A stretch of DNA of 64,000 nt, taken from the NCBI GenBank assembly GCA_036346355.1, contig CM070590.1, positions 40,519,749 to 40,583,748 of the forward strand, in the 5' to 3' direction. A program made the position numbers and the translations under genes. This document shows positions 59,635-64,000 of this stretch, in pieces (position 1 is the first letter of the stretch; each line of letters begins with the position of its first letter). The notes beneath the pieces were generated by a model. The model did not search any database, was not told the DNA's origin, and saw nothing but the letters and a program-made list of their open reading frames with translations. Source of the DNA: Rhipidocladum racemiflorum. Its lineage: Eukaryota > Streptophyta > Magnoliopsida > Poales > Poaceae.

Positions 59635-60238
59635 CTGCACATAGAGACCACACACTCAAAACGTGCCCACAAAATAGTACACAATCGCCCATCTACCCCG
59701 ACTACGCAAACTACTCCTAAAACCGAAAAATAGAGAATCTATCCCGACAGGACAGCAAACTTCAAACTATCATAACTTGATCTCTAATTCTCCAAATCGA
59801 GTAAACGAGTACATCATCACGAAGCTTATGTAATTTCCTAACTTTTTCTAAGTATTGGGAAAAGCTGGTTCGGCATCTAAAATTGCCTAATCTACAGATA
59901 AACCCGATATGTCCCATTCACGTCACGGTTTTGAACACGTTCGGTAAAACAGCCATAACTTTCAAACGGCTGAACGGAATTAAGCATTCTTGGTGTACAA
60001 TTAAAGGTATTGAAGTTATCTACAACTTTCTCAAAAGGCGTCCGACCAAATTCTAAATCTAAAATTGCGAAAACTCAAACCCTAGGTCATGTGCCCAATC
60101 TGCCTGAAACAGAGAACTATGGAATCTGTAGTTTTCATCCAATCTACCCAATCACAGCACTACCTCTTGGTCTAAAAGCATCAAAACACCCTCTATCATA
60201 GCACCTAGACCAACCCCAAGGATTGCCCATGGCCATAC
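59635..60238 (-). other. Probable intron inside the split X LTR (604 nt)
   Basis: Minus strand donor GGTGAAG|GTATGG, acceptor TATGTGCAG|GTGGTG. Palindrome-like CTATCCCGACAGGACAG at 59739-59755, 104 nt before the acceptor. Confidence 0.7.
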
Positions 60239-60697
60239 CTTCACCGGACGAACGACGAACGCCGAATCCTCTCCTCCCGGTTTCCCGATCGTCTTCCTCG
60301 CGCCGGAACCGCCGGATCTCCTCGTCGCGGGGCTTCCCGAGGGAGGGAACAGCGGGATGGCAAGGTGAGGAGCTCTCCTAGGCCAGCAAGGGGGAGGCGG
60401 CTAGAGGGGGAGGCGTGTGGGGGAGGTGGGGGAGAGAGAGGGCGGCTAGGGATCGCAAGTGGGGGCGCAGCATGGGCAGGGGGAGGGCGCCCCAAGCCAG
60501 GGAAACCTGGTCTCTCCCTCCCTCATGGGCAAAAATACCTTCCCACCAAAGCCCACGACTCATCCTCTTGGGCCCAAACTCCCCCGGAGAGGCCCAAACT
60601 CCCAAAATCGGCCCAGAAACGCGATTAAACTTCATAGCGTAAAGTTTTAACATCCGATTTCACATTTTATAATGTTTCGACCTTCCATAGTGTCACA

Positions 60698-62188
60698 TTC
60701 TCCCCCCCCTTCAACAGGATTCGCCCTAGAATCCAAGACATGCCAAAAAAAACAACAACAAAGTCCCCAAGGGACAAAAGACTTCTTGCAACTCAAAACA
60801 TTCACACAAAGACTCAAACCGAAACAAACGACAACAAGTTCTCAAAACCAATACTTAGCGAGAAAGTGTTGATTTAGCTCAACTAAGTGCAACCTCTCAC
60901 GGTTCCACCTTCATTTCAATTCCCAATAATATTAGCAGAAGTCAACCGAAGTCCTCGATTTCACCCACTAAAGGGCTTAATCAAATTATCACGCCTAACT
61001 CCTCATATCAAACAGTTCATATTCCCTCACATCCAACCTGATGAACTCAAAAAAACCTCCCTTTTTAACTTCATTTACATAACTTAATTTCATTTCTCCA
61101 CCTATCTACCACATCTCATTAAACTTAAGATGACACAAAGAAAGCGAATCACATCTCCTTTAGCAACCTCTCTACCACGTCTTATTAATAACTGGGGTTC
61201 TAAACGAGAACATCCAAAGAATCAATTACACAAAATCCCATCTCTTCTAATTATTTGACCTTTTTCACAAGGAATCACAATTAAACAATGTCATTTACAT
61301 ACATAGTCTACATCGACAATAACTTCCTTTCCAAACACAAATCATGCTACATTTTTTTTATTCTATCATCTTCCGGGCATATCTCATACCCAAGTACACT
61401 AGCTAAGACAATGTTCATGACAGAACATTGTATATCACAATTTCTATAACCTTCATAACCACCAAACGGTACTCTCCACAAAATTTAAACCACGACATCT
61501 ATAACCTCCATCATAACCACCTTTTAAACCACAACCAAAGTTCTACGCCTAGCCCAAGCTAGGGCTGAAAGTTATTACCAAACCACCATTGGTTCTTTTC
61601 CTAAGAGGGTCTCGCCCTCACATATTCACACTAAAAAACAACCAAGCCCATGAGTATATTCCTCCAATATAATCAACAGTTCCATAAGCATTTCTATTCA
61701 TATCTCAACGAGAATGCCAACAAAAAGCAACTCCCTTTAGCCGGATGAACCACATTCATCAACTCGAACCCCAAAACGCCACAAATCACTTTGAAACAAA
61801 TATTTGACAACATCCAAAGACCACTTTTTTTCTTTTCCTAAATCAAACCGCAAAAGAAAAACTCAAATCTCAAAACAATGCGATACATTTCGCATCGGGG
61901 AGCACTCAAACAAAAGAGAGACTCCACACAATTCTTTGACAGAAGTTCTCAACAACCAAAGCATCTCAACTCGCTTTCACCAAAGCCAAACCTCTCATTT
62001 TCACCAAAATCAACATTTTGGAAGGGAACCGTTTCTCAAATCACACACAAGAATCCACAACCATCACAGTATCTCTCAAAGAGAAAGGGAAACTCAAATC
62101 TGTAACATAACCAAAATTACAGCATTTATCCAATCTTTATTTTCATGCTAGAAAGCACAGGAAATCTCGATTCATGACATGGATGCAA
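60698..62188 (-). other. Family X internal region (reversed), non-coding
   Basis: Starts with the reverse purine tract (TTCTCCCCCCCCTTCAAC). It matches the end of the E3 internal region over the first ~200 bp and more weakly further on. No gag or pol motif in either strand; open frames such as 61804-62151 have no recognisable content. Confidence 0.7.
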
Positions 62189-64000
62189 TATGACACTACC
62201 GAATGTCGTAACCTTATAAAATGTGAATGTTGAGGTAAAAAACATTATGAAATATGGAATTTGAGGTTGAAACCATACGGTATGAGGTTTATTTGCGTTT
62301 CCGGGCCGTTTCTGGGAGTTTGGGCCTTTCCGGGGGAGTTTGGGCCTAGGGGAAAGGGTCGTGGGCCTTGGTGGGGAGGAGTTTGAGTCAATTTAGGAGT
62401 AGGAAACCAGGTTGGGGGCCTTCTCCAGCCCATATGTGCGACCCACCCCTGCCTCTTGCGCCCCCCCACTTGGAGAAACCCTAGCCGCCACCCCTTGCTC
62501 TCCTCCCTTGCGCCCCTCCCTCCCTCACTCCTCCTCCCCACCTTGTGCGCCTCCCATCCCCTCTCCTCCACCCCTTGCTGCCCTAGGGGAGCTTCTCCAC
62601 CTCACCACCCTGAAGATCCGTCCATTGGAGCGCTCCGCGACGAGGAGATCCGGTGGATTTGGAGCGAGGAAGGAGATCGCGCGAACCGGGAGGAGATCCG
62701 TTGGGTTTTCGTTCGTCGAGCGAAGGTATGGCCACGGGGATCCATGGGGTTGGGCTAGGATCTGTTCTAAGGGTTAATATCATGTTTTTAGATCAATTGG
62801 TTGTGCTATAATTGGGTAGATTAGATGAAATCTAGAGTTTGCCATGTTCTCTGTTTCGGGCAGCATGAGCAGTCGACCTAGGGTTTGGGTTTTTGCCAAT
62901 TTAGAGTCAGAATTTGGTCATCCGCCTGTGGAAGAAGTTGTAGATAACTTCAATACCTTTCAGTGGGTATAAAGAACATCCAATTCCGCTGAGCCGTTTG
63001 AAAGTTATGCTCGTTTTATAGAACGTATTAAAAACTGTGACGTGATTAGAACAGATCATGATATTCTGTAGATTAAACCACTTTAGATTCCAAATCAGTC
63101 TTTCCATATACTTAGAAAAAGTTAGGAAATTCCTAAGCTATGCGAGGATGTACTCGTTTAATTGATTAGGAGTTTTAGAACCCAAGTTATGCCTTTTGGA
63201 AGTCTGCTGTCCCGACGGGACAGAACCTCTGTTTTTGGGTTTTGCGAGTAGTTTGCGATGTCGGGGTAGAAGAGTGTTTGCGTACTATTTTGTGGACATG
63301 ATTGTGAGTGTGTGGTACCTTTGTGCAGGTGGTGTGACCCCGGGAGTGCCCTCTACTTCTCGCCCATCCGTCACCCGTGGTTGAGGCAAGTGTATTGGAA
63401 TGGGTAGCGGGTTGTAGTTTGCTAGATTGGTTGAGATTGAAATTGAATATATGATATGTTCACATGCCATGCTTTAATGATTGCCATTGATATGATGAAT
63501 ATGCTTATTATGTTATGATGCCATGTGTTAATGTACAAGTTATTTATGATGTTGGCATGTTTGCATACATGGCATGATACATGGCCCGGGCGGTGAGAAA
63601 GTCATAACTAGTCCGGGGAAGGTCGGTGAGAAAGTTATGACTATTCCGGAGAGCCAATGAGTAAGTTCTACATCGTGATTCCATCCACCGCGGTGTATGG
63701 AAGCGAGGAGTAGGCACCCTCCATCTTCGGGATGGAAGGGGGGAGAGGGTGCACACCGATGGGTGTGTACTTAACCATACCGGTATGAGTTTCCAAGGAC
63801 ACATGTGCATCGCATCGCATTGCATACATGATGATGATGATAATGATATGTGATCATGAATGAGATGATAGACATGATGTGAGTTGTTGTAGCCATGTAA
63901 TTGTTCTTTTGTACCATTGCAATATACTTGCTGAGTGTTGAACTCACGCTTGTGCTTTCTTGTTGTTTTAGGTACCATGAGACCGGCATGCGGGGAAGGG
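62189..64000 (+). mobile_element. Family X LTR, forward, cut by the window end
   Basis: Begins TATGACACTACCGAATGTCG (TG changed to TA, or start at 62191) and runs to base 64000 within the LTR. A probable intron is at 62726-63328 with palindrome CTGTCCCGACGGGACAG at 63207-63223. It is inserted in or next to the reversed X internal region. Whether it is a solo LTR or a full element cannot be told here. Confidence 0.82.
62726..63328 (+). other. Probable intron inside the forward X LTR (603 nt)
   Basis: Donor GAGCGAAG|GTATGG, acceptor TTTGTGCAG|GTGGTG; palindrome ends 105 nt before the acceptor. Confidence 0.7.

Larger units (their letters stand above)
44947..62188 (-). mobile_element. Family X element, reversed: one LTR plus part of the internal region, split by the Tat element
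   Basis: The LTR is 44947-45437 joined to 59007-60697 (about 2182 bp). It begins TGTAACACCCCGGCATC and ends AGTGTCACA. The reverse-complement purine tract is at 60698-60714, then internal sequence matching the E3 internal end (60715-62188), with no gag or pol. The other LTR is not in the window; a forward X LTR starts at about 62189. A probable LTR intron is at 59635-60238. Confidence 0.85.

Noticed and set aside
61804..62151. 115-codon plus frame in reversed X internal sequence
   Set aside because: Low-complexity Ser/His/Asn content, not conserved in E3, opposite to the element sense.

Overview
The window looks like grass (Poaceae) nuclear DNA, most likely Oryza or a close relative. It is a nested pile of transposable elements, and I see no convincing single-copy host gene, rRNA, tRNA or CRISPR array. 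The grass call rests on element types I recognise: Ty3/gypsy chromoviruses with initiator-Met primer sites, a Tat-type gypsy element with an antisense plant-mobile-domain gene, CACTA and MULE remnants, and plant-type introns. The species is inference.

Layout. 1-1515: broken MULE transposase on the minus strand. 1516-4260: microsatellites, a short-hairpin array, a small poly(A)-tailed retro-insert with a 9-bp target duplication, and a degenerate AT-rich repeat. 4490-5388 and 39372-40153 are two halves of a CACTA-like element whose Ulp1-type protease gene is split by a 34-kb insertion.

That insertion (5389-39366, duplication CGCTT) is chromovirus E1, lying on the minus strand. It has itself been hit by a solo LTR (11343-13059, CTCAG), by a non-coding element E3 of a family I call X (13900-33671, AAGGT), and by an X solo LTR (34181-35886, GGTGT). 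E3 contains a second chromovirus of E1's family, E2 (18070-30586, GTGGT). The order CACTA, then E1, then E3, then E2 is therefore fixed by nesting.

40159-42377 is another X solo LTR (CATGC). 42828-64000 holds three more X copies, two reversed and one forward and cut by the window end. One reversed X LTR is split by a Tat-type element (45438-59001, GGATC) with gag and pol on plus and a spliced, decayed plant-mobile-domain gene on minus between pol and the 3' LTR. Its gag is split by a further solo LTR (47732-49757).

Most notable observation: X LTRs appear to carry their own spliceosomal intron of about 600 nt. Five X LTRs and a more distant LTR (47732-49757) keep GT...AG at matching positions, with a palindrome about 104 nt before the acceptor. 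The X solo LTR at 34181-35886 lacks exactly that segment and reads straight from donor exon to acceptor exon, as if copied from spliced RNA. Also notable are the antisense three-intron gene, a roughly 14-fold excess of the hexamer GCCGAT in the Tat element, and an E3 copy that lost its 5' LTR start yet keeps a perfect target duplication.
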